This document shows positions 54,040 through 63,086 of a stretch of 64,000 nucleotides of DNA, piece after piece. Source of the stretch: Dyadobacter endophyticus (GTDB lineage Bacteria > Bacteroidota > Bacteroidia > Cytophagales > Spirosomataceae); NCBI RefSeq assembly GCF_014641595.1, contig NZ_BMIA01000001.1, forward strand, positions 2,666,426 to 2,730,425, read 5' to 3'. The notes below the pieces were generated by a model. It searched no databases, had not been told where the DNA came from, and worked only from the letters and a program-made list of their open reading frames with translations. Both the position numbers and the translations under genes were made by a program. Within the stretch, counting starts at the first letter, position 1. Each line of letters starts with the position of its first letter.

Positions 54040-54263
54040 GGTTCTAAGTGATTTGATTTCAAACACATGACGTATCAGCGGAAGCAAACGCTACAGTGGG
54101 GAAGCAAGCCCGGTCGGAAACCCGGGTTTTCATTTCCGGGAACAATTCCCGCAGCTGATTATATTGGAAGAAATACCTTCGGGATACGCAGCGGCGTGCA
54201 CTCCGAAGGCCACTCTGCTAGAAGGCGGCGAGGGCGCTAAGCCGGGCGATTGAATGTTTTTTG

Positions 54264-56621
54264 TTACTCCGTCTTGATCGATTGAACCGGGTTGGCCACG
54301 GCGGCTTTGACACTTTGGAAACCAATGGTAAGCAACGCCGTGATCACGGCCAATAGCCCCGCCAGCAAGAAAACCCACCATTGAATTTCCACTTTATAGG
54401 CAAAATCATTCAGCCAATGATCCATTACAAGCCAGGCAATGGGCGACGCGATTACGATGGCGATGAGGATCAATTTCATGAAGTCCCTGGACAGCAATGT
54501 TGTAATATTCAAAACCGTCGCACCCAGCACCTTCCGGATTCCAATTTCCTTGGTACGCTGTTCGGTGGTAAATGATGTTAACCCCAGCAGTCCCAGGCAT
54601 GATATTACAATTGCCACGCCTGCAAAAAAGTTGAACAGCCGACCCGTTTGCTCCTCCGTGCGGTAGAGCGCATCGTAATTGGCATCCAGAAATGCATATT
54701 CGAACGGATAGGCCGGCATGTATCGCTTCCATAACTGTTCGGTTTTTTTAATGGCGACTGGCGCAAGTTCTGCCGTTGTGTGTACATGCACACGGAAATT
54801 TCGGCCCGGATGGCTGAATATAACCAACGGGAAGATAGGCATCCTGACCGAGGTTATATTGAAATCTTTCACCACACCAATGATGATCCCTTCTGTGGCA
54901 TCCAGCTTAAACCGCTTGCCGATCGGGTCCTTAATTCCAGTTTGCTTCACGGCAGTTTCATTCAAAATCACAGAGGTCGAATCTACTTTGGTACCCCTGA
55001 AATTCCGCCCTGCGAGCAGTTTTAGTTTAAAATTCGGGATAAAATCCCGATCCACATTCAGCTGTGCCATAATAAGCGCCCTATCCTTAGCCTTTCCATC
55101 CCAATCCGTTGATAAAGTCCCTGTCAAGACATTAACCGGCGTATCTGTTGAAGTACTTACGCCCAGAACGCTCGACTCACCGCTGAGCGCTTGCTTGATC
55201 TGTGGCGTAAAAGTCCGTCCGTCGAATGTAAAAGTGTGTTTTCGGTCGAAACCCGGGTCTCGATCTCTGATAAAACGCATTTGACTCCCGATAACAAAGG
55301 TGCCTACAATGAGCATGGTTGCCAGCGCGAACTGCGCCACTACCAGCGATTTGCGCAGCAAAGCACCACTCACCTGGCTGGAACGTCCTTTTAATGCCTG
55401 AACGGGATTAAAACCCGAAATCAAAAACGCAGGGTAAACGCCTGCCAGAACGAAACAGAATGTGAGCGCGCCGAGCAGAATTTGCCAGGTATGCGGATCG
55501 AAAAGGGAAAAGCGGCCCGACTTGCCCGTAATGCTCGCATAAAAAGGTAGAATTCCTTGTAGGAGCATGATTGACAAAAACAAGGAAAGGCTTAGTGTCA
55601 GCAAGGATTCCACCAGCAATTGCATAGCCAGCTGCCGCGAGCCGGCGCCTGCGACTTTGCGAATGCCGATTTCCCTGGCCCGCCTCGTGGCCCGAGCTGT
55701 GGTCAGGTTTACATAATTAATGCAGCCAATACTGAGCAAAAGCAGCGCAACCGCTCCCATTATCCCCACCTGCTTATCGGCCGAATCGTTGCCTTCGACA
55801 GCATAAAGATGGATTTCAGAAAGCGGCTGTAATTGGAAGTTTGACGGATTAGTCGCGTCGTCGCGCGTTTTGGCTTGTATCGAGGTTAATTTTTTTGCAA
55901 CTGCCGACGGATCTGCGTTCGCTGCCAGCTTCACATAGGTTCCAAACCCGTAATCATCCCAATTCTCGTCCACCGGGCGTCCTCCTTTTCCCGGATCAAG
56001 GGTTTTCAGAATGGCCAGATTCACATACATATCATTTTTGAACGATGAATTATCAGGCGCATTTTCCAAAACTGCGCTTACCGTGAAGGTGGCATTGCTT
56101 TCAACATTGGTGAAGGTTTTTCCAATGGCATCGGCCGTTCCGAAGAACTTACGAGCCAGTTTCTCTGACAATACTACGGCATTAGGGGTAGGAAAAAGTA
56201 CATTTTTGTTGCCATAAAGCACTTTGAAGCCGTTGAAGATGTCGACAAAATTGACGTCCGTATAAGCCAGGTTATCCTTTTCCGTAAATGTTTTGTTGTT
56301 GGCGCGGAAAGTCGCCGACGGATAATCACCCATGCGCACCGCGCTTTCTACTTCCGGCACTTCCCGGAGCGCCGCCACTGCGATGGGGCCGGGTGTAGAG
56401 GTAGAAGTATATTCGTCCTCGCCTTTACCAAAATGAACATTGACCTGATAGATCCGTTCTGTATCGGTGTGAAAGCTGTCATAACTCAGCTCATCCTGAA
56501 CCCACCGGAACAAAAGCAGGCTGACAGCCAACACCACCGCCAGACCGCCGATGTTCAATGCAGAATACCAGCCGCCTGCGCGCAAATTGCGAAGGGCTAT
56601 TTTGAAGTAATTTCGGATCAT
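54264..56621 (-). CDS. FtsX/MacB-type ABC transporter permease
   Basis: A 785-residue permease opening MIRNYFKIALRNLRAGGWY and TM1. A periplasmic MacB-PCD-like domain follows (about 50-245). The first FtsX block has RRAREIGIRKVAGAGSRQLAMQLL, then a second periplasmic domain. The last FtsX block has EQRTKEIGIRKVLGATV and the tail VKAAVANPVQSIKTE. It is the third member of this family in the window and again has no ATPase beside it. The sequences are clearly paralogous but differ through the periplasmic domains, so each may serve a different partner. Confidence 0.93.
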   Translation of the reverse strand: MIRNYFKIALRNLRAGGWYSALNIGGLAVVLAVSLLLFRWVQDELSYDSFHTDTERIYQVNVHFGKGEDEYTSTSTPGPIAVAALREVPEVESAVRMGDYPSATFRANNKTFTEKDNLAYTDVNFVDIFNGFKVLYGNKNVLFPTPNAVVLSEKLARKFFGTADAIGKTFTNVESNATFTVSAVLENAPDNSSFKNDMYVNLAILKTLDPGKGGRPVDENWDDYGFGTYVKLAANADPSAVAKKLTSIQAKTRDDATNPSNFQLQPLSEIHLYAVEGNDSADKQVGIMGAVALLLLSIGCINYVNLTTARATRRAREIGIRKVAGAGSRQLAMQLLVESLLTLSLSLFLSIMLLQGILPFYASITGKSGRFSLFDPHTWQILLGALTFCFVLAGVYPAFLISGFNPVQALKGRSSQVSGALLRKSLVVAQFALATMLIVGTFVIGSQMRFIRDRDPGFDRKHTFTFDGRTFTPQIKQALSGESSVLGVSTSTDTPVNVLTGTLSTDWDGKAKDRALIMAQLNVDRDFIPNFKLKLLAGRNFRGTKVDSTSVILNETAVKQTGIKDPIGKRFKLDATEGIIIGVVKDFNITSVRMPIFPLVIFSHPGRNFRVHVHTTAELAPVAIKKTEQLWKRYMPAYPFEYAFLDANYDALYRTEEQTGRLFNFFAGVAIVISCLGLLGLTSFTTEQRTKEIGIRKVLGATVLNITTLLSRDFMKLILIAIVIASPIAWLVMDHWLNDFAYKVEIQWWVFLLAGLLAVITALLTIGFQSVKAAVANPVQSIKTE

Positions 56622-56769
56622 AGTGAAGGAAGTGAGGTATTTATGTGAATACTAAATCCATACTCGTTGTGTTGCAATATCCAGACTGCAAACTGGATTT
56701 ATGTAAGCTATATAAAGTCAATTCCGGTAGTTTTCATTCGACTCTCCCAGAAGTAGTTATAAACATTCG

Positions 56770-57279
56770 ATGGTTATGTCAAAAGATTTTGAAGTCGAGA
56801 AATATTGGTTTGAAGACGATGGGCTGATACCTAACAGTAGCTTGCCTGTCCTTGTTTACCGGCAAGTTTGCACGGTAGAAGATAAGTCGGACTGGTTTGA
56901 ATCTACTTTTATTAAAAACGGGTGGACCAATAACTGGCGCGACATCATTCTTCCCTATGATCACTTCCATAGCACAACACACGAAGTGCTGGGTATGGGC
57001 AAAGGTAGTGTTACGCTGCAAGTCGGAGGACGTTTGGGGAAGCGCTTGCTCCTGAACGCAGGTGATGTCGTCATACTTCCAGCCGGTGTTGGCCATTGCG
57101 CGTTGACAACTTCGCACGATTACGAAGTAGTCGGCGGCTATCCGGAAGGCAGAGCGTGGGACCTCCTGAAAGGTGATGAAGAAGGGAGAGACAGGGCATT
57201 GGACCGCATCAGGAGTGTGCCAATTCCCTTCACAGATCCAGTCAATGGTGAGTATGGTAGTTTAACAAGTTACTGGTAG
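56770..57279 (+). CDS. Cupin-fold protein (YjlB-like)
   Basis: A 169-residue cytoplasmic protein. The cupin motifs are HFHSTTHEVLGMGKGSVTLQVGG and LLLNAGDVVILPAGVGHCAL. The histidines and glutamate needed for a metal site are present (H..H-E and H-C). The N- and C-terminal flanks (FEDDGLIPNSSLPVLVYRQ and VPIPFTDPVNGEYGSL) match YjlB-type cupins, whose function is not established. The start may be ATG 56770 or 56776. It stands alone after the divergent permease gene. Confidence 0.85.
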   Translation: MVMSKDFEVEKYWFEDDGLIPNSSLPVLVYRQVCTVEDKSDWFESTFIKNGWTNNWRDIILPYDHFHSTTHEVLGMGKGSVTLQVGGRLGKRLLLNAGDVVILPAGVGHCALTTSHDYEVVGGYPEGRAWDLLKGDEEGRDRALDRIRSVPIPFTDPVNGEYGSLTSYW

Positions 57280-57425
57280 CGTTCCGGGTTGAGCAAGAGC
57301 AATTTCCTGATCGCTACCACCATGTCATTTTGAAATCCGGCAGTGCTGGCACAATCCCGAATCTTCATTTATAATTTTTTATTCTTTTTACAGAACTGTT
57401 AAAAAATGGGTTTTAGTCTTCACTA

Positions 57426-57433
57426 TACATTTG
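57426..57433 (+). promoter_or_regulatory. -7 promoter element of the serine-hydrolase-like gene
   Basis: TACATTTG matches TAnnTTTG exactly and lies 43 bp before the start codon. A -33 TTG was not found at the expected spacing. Confidence 0.5.
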
Positions 57434-57476
57434 TGATATAAATTATACTACTATCCATACTCAAAGACAGTTAACA

Positions 57477-58706
57477 ATGAAAAAGCACACCGTTAAATCA
57501 TTAAGCCTGGGCGTTCTCGCAGTCGTGGCATTATTCACTACTTCCTGCAAAGAAGACCTTATTCCGGCAGAGGAATTATCAGCACAAACAGAAGGAGATA
57601 ACCGCAACGCCAAGCTGGGAATCCCGACCAAATTTGACGCCAACGGATTTGCAACCAGAATAGAAAATCTCCTGGAAGGCGAGGTTGGTTTTGGCTATGC
57701 TATTTACAATAACGGAGAGGAATTTTACCGCGCCAATGGAGGCGATGGCTTTGCCAGAAAGCACTTCGAAGGAAACTTTCAGTTGCACGGTGCCATTGTA
57801 AAACAGGAGGTACTGAACACGACACAATACGTAACTGCCATTACGGTATTAAAAATTCTTAAAAAATACAATTTACCCATTACGACAAAAGTATGGAACT
57901 ATCTTCCCAAAAACTGGGTGCCTAGTTCTAAATTTAAAGAGCTGGATTTTGAGCGATTTTTAGCACACAAAACAGGCCTTATTTATTATCCGAATCATTG
58001 GGATAAAGTTAAACTGACTGTGGAAGGACCGGTCAATGAAAGCATCTTTAATTCAAAAACAAAGCAGGATAACAATATCAACTATTTGTTGCTAGGGATC
58101 ATACTTCCTTATGTAGAAGCAACTGAACTAAAAAAACAGGGCAATGCTGCTAAATGGAATGAATTGAATGCGACACCCGAAAACTTCGCATTATACGGCG
58201 AGCATTATCGCAACATTGTACGCACCAATGTGTTTGTTCCGGCAGGGCTTGAAAATGCGACTGTAATCGATTGGCAAGCCTGGGGACAAAATGCCTGGGG
58301 ACAAATGGGGCCCATCAGTGCGGGGCTGTCTACGCAGGGCTACCCGTCCAGAAATGGTGATGAGCCAGGAATCGACAAGCCCATCGTTCGTTGGGACTGT
58401 GGCGCTACCGGCTTATATCTGAGCGCTTCTCAATTCGGAAAACTCTCCTCAAAAGTTGCTAAAAATGAATTACTCACCCTTACTGAGCTAAACCTGATGA
58501 AATCCAAACTGCTTGGTTTCGATGGTAAACTTACCGGCACGAAAGGCAACTATTTTTATAAAAGCGGAGTCGGCTATAATTGCGAAACGATCTTGATCGA
58601 CTTTGGCCCCGTGCAGGTAGCAGTGTTTGCCAATTCGCCTCAGAGCGACATTTCAGATCCGACGGTTATCGCGCAGATGTACGAAAATTCGTTTATGCCG
58701 CTTTAA
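57477..58706 (+). CDS. Class-C beta-lactamase-like lipoprotein lacking catalytic residues (predicted pseudoenzyme)
   Basis: A 409-residue lipoprotein (lipobox C24, LFTTSCKED) with the fold pattern of class-C beta-lactamase/serine hydrolases: ITVLKILKKYNLPITTKVWNYLP, FLAHKTGL, NINYLLLGIIL, GLYLSASQFGKL and VAVFANSPQS. Where family members have S-x-x-K it reads T115-T-Q-Y118, so both the nucleophile and the lysine base are replaced. Where they have Y-S-N it reads D198-N-N. A KSG occurs near the third-motif position. It is probably a binding or scaffold protein rather than an enzyme. A shifted motif elsewhere cannot be fully excluded without a structural alignment. It ends before a perfect bidirectional terminator. 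Confidence 0.8.
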   Translation: MKKHTVKSLSLGVLAVVALFTTSCKEDLIPAEELSAQTEGDNRNAKLGIPTKFDANGFATRIENLLEGEVGFGYAIYNNGEEFYRANGGDGFARKHFEGNFQLHGAIVKQEVLNTTQYVTAITVLKILKKYNLPITTKVWNYLPKNWVPSSKFKELDFERFLAHKTGLIYYPNHWDKVKLTVEGPVNESIFNSKTKQDNNINYLLLGIILPYVEATELKKQGNAAKWNELNATPENFALYGEHYRNIVRTNVFVPAGLENATVIDWQAWGQNAWGQMGPISAGLSTQGYPSRNGDEPGIDKPIVRWDCGATGLYLSASQFGKLSSKVAKNELLTLTELNLMKSKLLGFDGKLTGTKGNYFYKSGVGYNCETILIDFGPVQVAVFANSPQSDISDPTVIAQMYENSFMPL

Positions 58707-58731
58707 ATTGCATTTCAAATAACGCAAATAA

Positions 58732-58784
58732 GAGGCCATTAAAAAGCTGCCGCAACTCATTTGCGGCAGCTTTTTAATGGCCTC
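58732..58784. terminator. Bidirectional intrinsic terminator
   Basis: A perfect 24-bp stem (arms 58732-58755 and 58761-58784) with a 5-nt loop. Runs of A and T inside the arms give a terminator for both strands. It separates the convergent serine-hydrolase-like gene and the second NUDIX regulator gene. Confidence 0.92.
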
Positions 58785-58821
58785 GCTATGAGCAAAATTT
58801 TTATCGTGATGGAGCTACTCC

Positions 58822-59529
58822 TCACTTAAAGCTATACAAATAGGGAGCCATATGTGCCTTTCCTGAAAAGTGCTTCTCATGACGTGTCAATACCTCCGCC
58901 GCGAGCATTTTACGCTGAAAAGTTGTTCTTCGAAGCTTGGTTCCTAAAATGGCTTCGTACACATTTTGAAGTTCATTCATGGTGAATTTTTTGGGAAGCA
59001 GGTTCCCTCCCACCAGTTTTCTGTCCAAATTATCCCGTAAAGTTTGAATGGCTTTCTCAACGATATTCCGGTGATCCAAAATAAGTTCAGGAAGTTCATT
59101 GACCGGATACCACTCACAGGAATCCGAAAGTGCATCGGGCCTTGGTGTTACCTCTTCATAATTGATCAACGCATAATACGCCACGGAAATAAATCGGTCC
59201 AGCATCCATTGGTACCCATCACCAGGCAGGATACCGTTGGCTTCCAGCAAAGTGCGCATAACTTCTGGATCAAAACGGCTAAAATCTCCAAATGTATAGA
59301 ATTGTTCGAGGTATATGTCCGTCAGGCCCGTCCGTTCATTCAAACCACGAAGCACAGCGTCGTTCAGATTTTCCTGCAATTGTACAAACCCGCCCGGTAA
59401 TGCAAACAGGCCGGTGTTATGATATTCCATGATCAGGATTTTCAAGTCACCTTCTGAAAATCCAAAGATCACTGAATCGTAAGCAATATGGGGTAAATAG
59501 GCCGTTTTGGGCATTCTGAAAATTTTCAT
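58822..59529 (-). CDS. NUDIX-type transcriptional regulator (NrtR-like), second copy
   Basis: A 235-residue protein with a Nudix fold (about 15-155; FALPGGFVQLQENLNDAVLRGLNERTG) and a winged-helix C-terminus (about 180-233; FTMNELQNVYEAILGTKLRRTTFQRKML, then YLYSF). The Nudix box reads L-R-G-L-N-E-R-T-G, lacking catalytic glutamates, as expected for an effector-binding regulator. It is clearly related to the protein at 25075-25866. It is divergent from the secreted carboxylesterase, with only 62 bp between starts and a palindrome in that gap, so it probably controls the esterase. ATG 59529 was chosen over TTG 59532. Confidence 0.88.
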   Translation of the reverse strand: MKIFRMPKTAYLPHIAYDSVIFGFSEGDLKILIMEYHNTGLFALPGGFVQLQENLNDAVLRGLNERTGLTDIYLEQFYTFGDFSRFDPEVMRTLLEANGILPGDGYQWMLDRFISVAYYALINYEEVTPRPDALSDSCEWYPVNELPELILDHRNIVEKAIQTLRDNLDRKLVGGNLLPKKFTMNELQNVYEAILGTKLRRTTFQRKMLAAEVLTRHEKHFSGKAHMAPYLYSFK

Positions 59530-59565
59530 CAAAAATAGTTAGCACTTCTGATAATTACCAATTAC

Positions 59566-59588
59566 TATTGTCACAAACTGAGACAATA
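59566..59588. promoter_or_regulatory. Candidate operator of the second NUDIX regulator
   Basis: Arms TATTGTC (59566-59572) and GACAATA (59582-59588) flank a 9-nt spacer, just before the esterase ATG at 59592. A second small palindrome TAATT-ACC-AATTA lies at 59552-59564. The bases differ from the palindromes at 25933 and 26121, so the two regulators would not share sites. Confidence 0.45.
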
Positions 59589-59591
59589 AGA

Positions 59592-61214
59592 ATGAAAACA
59601 TTCCTTTTCCTGGCGGCACTACTGTTGTGCCTCGTTGACAGCACCAACCTGTTTGCACAGGGTAACAATGGATTTGCGGTGCAAACAAAAGTAGAAACCG
59701 GCACGATCGAGGGCCTGTTTGACACTAAAACCGGCCTGCAATACTATCTGGGCATCCCTTTCGCCAAACCGCCGGTTGGGGACCTCCGGTGGAAAGCACC
59801 GCAAGCGCCGAGCAACTGGACAGGCGTAAAACAAACGAAAGCATTCGGCCCGCGCGCCATACAAGCACCCGTATTCGGCGACATGGGTTTCCGTTCGAAC
59901 GGTATCAGCGAAGATTGCTTGTATCTGAACGTATGGACCCCCGCTAAACGCAACACAGCCGGGCTTCCCGTTTTGGTTTATTTCTATGGTGGCGGATTCG
60001 TTGCCGGCGATGGCTCCGAACCCCGTTATGACGGAGCAGCTATGGCCAGGAAAGGAATTGTGGTTGTTACGGTTAATTATCGCCTGGGATTGTTCGGATT
60101 CCTGGCGCATCCGGAGTTGAGTAAAGAAGCCGCCTACAAGGCATCCGGCAACTATGGCTTGCTGGATCAGGCATTTGCATTGAAATGGGTGAACAAAAAC
60201 ATTGCGGCATTTGGCGGCGATCCTAAGAAGGTGACCATTGCGGGTGAGTCCGCCGGGTCAATTTCTGTAAGTGCGCAAATGGCCTCCCCATTATCGAGGA
60301 ACCTGATAGCCGGTGCAATCGGTGAGAGTGGCTCCGGAATTGGCGCATTATCGGCAGTGCCGTTGGCCGAAGCCGAAAAGGTAGGCGCCGAGTTTGCCAA
60401 AAATGCCGGTTACACATCCCTGGCCCAGCTCAGGGCAGCCAGCACCCGCGAACTGTACGAAGCATATACCGAATCCAAACGTTTCGGTTTTCCTTCCGTA
60501 ATAGATGGATACTTTCTTCCAAAGACTATGCTGGAAATTTTTAATACCAGGGAACAAGCGCAAGTCCCTCTGCTCCTGGGCTGGAATTCGGCCGAGATTC
60601 CGGGAACAGCTTTCACGCAAGGACCTATCAATGACGAGAATTTGGTTAAAAAGGTAAAAGAGGCTTATCCGGATGACTGGGAAGAGGTATTGAAAGTGTA
60701 TCCGCACGGCAATGCGAAAGAAGTAGAATGGGCCGCGACCAACCTGGCTTCCGACCGGTTCATCGCTTACAGCACCTGGAAGTGGTTTGATGTGCATCGC
60801 AAAAACAGCAATCAGGCCGTCTACCGTTACCTTTATAGCAAACTTCGCCCACCTTTGGTCGACAAAAACCTGACACCAGGCCTTGCCGGCGGTGTACAGC
60901 AGGCTGCCAATAAGATGCCCGAACCCATTGGAGCCCCGCATGCCTGTGAGATTGAATATTGCATGGGAAACCTGGATCTGGTGAAAGACTACGCCTGGAC
61001 GCCGGATGACTACAAAGTATCAGAAACCATGCTGAATTACTTTGCAAATTTTATTATCAAAGGAAATCCAAACGGCGATAAACTTCCCGAATGGCAGGCA
61101 GCGCAGCCAAGCGACGCTACACCACCGGTGATGATTTTGGACAAAGAATCGAAAGCAGTAAAATACAATGATGCCCGGTACTTGTTTCTGGACCGTAAGA
61201 GTGGGAATAAGTAG
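59592..61214 (+). CDS. Secreted type-B carboxylesterase/lipase
   Basis: A 540-residue exported esterase (signal peptide about 1-23). Family marks are GIPFAKPPVGDLRWKAP (54-70), EDCLYLNVWTP, the oxyanion loop YGGGF (132-136), and the nucleophile elbow G218-E-S220-A-G. The likely acid is E335 (WNSAEIPG) and the likely base H450 (GAPHACEIEY). The family hydrolyses carboxylic esters. With a divergent NUDIX regulator and an overlapping palindrome, it is probably induced by a sugar-type or related effector. The substrate could be an acylated sugar or another ester. ATG 59592 was chosen because it begins the signal peptide. Confidence 0.92.
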   Translation: MKTFLFLAALLLCLVDSTNLFAQGNNGFAVQTKVETGTIEGLFDTKTGLQYYLGIPFAKPPVGDLRWKAPQAPSNWTGVKQTKAFGPRAIQAPVFGDMGFRSNGISEDCLYLNVWTPAKRNTAGLPVLVYFYGGGFVAGDGSEPRYDGAAMARKGIVVVTVNYRLGLFGFLAHPELSKEAAYKASGNYGLLDQAFALKWVNKNIAAFGGDPKKVTIAGESAGSISVSAQMASPLSRNLIAGAIGESGSGIGALSAVPLAEAEKVGAEFAKNAGYTSLAQLRAASTRELYEAYTESKRFGFPSVIDGYFLPKTMLEIFNTREQAQVPLLLGWNSAEIPGTAFTQGPINDENLVKKVKEAYPDDWEEVLKVYPHGNAKEVEWAATNLASDRFIAYSTWKWFDVHRKNSNQAVYRYLYSKLRPPLVDKNLTPGLAGGVQQAANKMPEPIGAPHACEIEYCMGNLDLVKDYAWTPDDYKVSETMLNYFANFIIKGNPNGDKLPEWQAAQPSDATPPVMILDKESKAVKYNDARYLFLDRKSGNK

Positions 61215-61284
61215 GAATAGGACACCTCACAAGACAGAAAGGGCCAAAAGTTGACTTTTTTCGTCTCTTTCAATGCTATAATCG

Positions 61285-61292
61285 TAGCTTTG
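61285..61292 (+). promoter_or_regulatory. -7 promoter element of the ABC-F gene
   Basis: TAGCTTTG matches TAnnTTTG and lies 20 bp before ATG 61313, so the leader would be short. No clear -33 element was found. Confidence 0.5.
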
Positions 61293-61312
61293 CCGCTTCA
61301 ACCAGTGCAAAG

Positions 61313-62950
61313 ATGATTACAATTGAAAATTTGGCCGTTGAATTTAGCGGTTCTGTCCTTTTTAGCGAAGTTTCCTTCGTGATTAACCCTACTGATAAAA
61401 TTGCCCTGATGGGTAAAAATGGCGCCGGGAAGTCCACCATGATGAAAATTATTGCTGGTGAACAAAAACCCACGCGTGGCCACGTACGTGCACCTAAGGA
61501 TGCCGTCATCGCCTACCTGCCGCAACATTTACTGACCGAAGATAACTGTACCGTTTTCGAAGAAGCGGCAAAAGCATTCAAGCAGGTCTTTGAAATGCGT
61601 GCCGAAATGGAAAAACTGAATCTTGCGCTCGAAACCCGCACAGATTACGAGAGCGATGAATATATGGCAATCATCGAGCAGGTTACCGAACTGGGTGAAA
61701 AATACTACCAGCTGGAAGAGGTAAATTATGACGCGGAGGTTGAAAAGGCCTTAAAAGGGTTAGGATTCAGGCCGGAAGATTTTCAACGGCAAACCAAGGA
61801 GTTCAGCGGAGGGTGGCGCATGCGTATCGAGCTTGCGAAAATATTATTGCAAAAGCCAGACCTGATTTTGCTGGATGAGCCCACGAACCACATTGACATC
61901 GAGTCCGTGATGTGGTTGGAAGATTTTTTGGTGAATAAGGCAAATGCAGTAATGGTTATTTCCCACGACCGTGCTTTCATCGACAACATTACCAACCGTA
62001 CCGTTGAAGTGACCATGGGGCGGATTTTTGACTATAAAGCAAACTATTCACATTACCTGGTGCTGCGTGAGGAGCGCAGGTCACATCAGATTAAGGCGTA
62101 TCAGGAACAGCAGAAAATGATTGCTGATAATCTGCAGTTCATTGAACGCTTTCGCGGGACATACTCCAAGACCAATCAGGTTTCCTCCCGCGAACGCATG
62201 TTGGAGAAACTGGAAATTATTGAAATTGACGAAATTGATAATTCCGCCCTGAAACTTCGGTTTCCACCTTCGCCGCGGTCAGGGGACTATCCGGTTACCG
62301 TGAAAGATGTGTCAAAGTCGTACGGGGACCAGGTTGTGTTCAAAAACGCAAGCATGTCCATTTCAAGAGGTGAAAAGGTATCATTTGTGGGGCGAAATGG
62401 GGAAGGTAAGTCTACAATGATTAAGGCAATCATGGGCCAGATCGATGTGGATGGCACCTGCCAGCTTGGACACAATGTTAAGGTCGGCTATTTTGCGCAA
62501 AACCAGGCATCCCTGCTGGACCCTAATCTGACTATTTTTCAGACGGTGGACGAGGTCGCAGAAGGAGATGTGAGAACCCAAATCAAGAATATTTTGGGGG
62601 CCTTTATGTTTCAAGGGGATGATATCGACAAGAAAGTCAGTGTTTTGTCCGGCGGAGAAAAAACGCGGCTTGCAATGGTAAAGTTGCTTCTGGAACCTGT
62701 AAACCTGTTAATTCTCGATGAACCTACGAACCACCTGGACTTAAAGTCGAAGGATGTTTTGAAAGAAGCACTCAGAAACTTTGATGGTACGTTGGTGCTG
62801 GTATCTCACGATCGTGATTTCTTGCAAGGCTTATCCCAAAAGGTCTTTGAGTTCAAAGACAAACGTGTGATCGAGCATTTTGAAACGATTGATGCATTTT
62901 TGGAACGCAATCGGATCAAAAGCATAGCAGATCTCCAACTTGCCAGGTAG
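61313..62950 (+). CDS. ABC-F family ATPase (translation factor, YbiT/EttA-like)
   Basis: A 545-residue soluble protein with two ATP-binding cassettes and no TM segments. Walker A motifs are GKNGAGKST (34-42) and, in the second cassette, GRNGEGKST. Signatures are FSGGWRMRIELAKILL and LSGGEKTRLAMVKLL. Walker B/D-loops are LLDEPTNHIDIESV and ILDEPTNHLDLKSK. A charged linker between cassettes (about 235-305) has the P-site tRNA-interaction motif position of ABC-F proteins. Members act on the ribosome to relieve stalls or confer antibiotic protection. Length and linker fit housekeeping YbiT-like types. Confidence 0.93.
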   Translation: MITIENLAVEFSGSVLFSEVSFVINPTDKIALMGKNGAGKSTMMKIIAGEQKPTRGHVRAPKDAVIAYLPQHLLTEDNCTVFEEAAKAFKQVFEMRAEMEKLNLALETRTDYESDEYMAIIEQVTELGEKYYQLEEVNYDAEVEKALKGLGFRPEDFQRQTKEFSGGWRMRIELAKILLQKPDLILLDEPTNHIDIESVMWLEDFLVNKANAVMVISHDRAFIDNITNRTVEVTMGRIFDYKANYSHYLVLREERRSHQIKAYQEQQKMIADNLQFIERFRGTYSKTNQVSSRERMLEKLEIIEIDEIDNSALKLRFPPSPRSGDYPVTVKDVSKSYGDQVVFKNASMSISRGEKVSFVGRNGEGKSTMIKAIMGQIDVDGTCQLGHNVKVGYFAQNQASLLDPNLTIFQTVDEVAEGDVRTQIKNILGAFMFQGDDIDKKVSVLSGGEKTRLAMVKLLLEPVNLLILDEPTNHLDLKSKDVLKEALRNFDGTLVLVSHDRDFLQGLSQKVFEFKDKRVIEHFETIDAFLERNRIKSIADLQLAR

Positions 62951-63086
62951 TCACGAGCAATACCGCACATGCTTCCTGTGCGCGACTGGCCGCTGATGAA
63001 GGGCTCTTAGAATGGAAGCTCGTCGGTGCTGTTTGGGAACCAAAGTGTGCAGGCGTTGTTACTGTAATGAACGATACAAAACAGCT

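Noticed and set aside
57477..58706. Functional class-C beta-lactamase
   Set aside because: The fold pattern fits, but the S-x-x-K and Y-S-N motifs are replaced, so an active beta-lactamase is not supported.
58732..58784. Insertion-sequence inverted repeat
   Set aside because: The 24-bp arms are separated by only 5 nt between convergent genes, which is terminator geometry.
61313..62950. Antibiotic-resistance ABC-F protein
   Set aside because: Linker length and motifs look like housekeeping YbiT/EttA-type factors; no feature marks it as a resistance variant.
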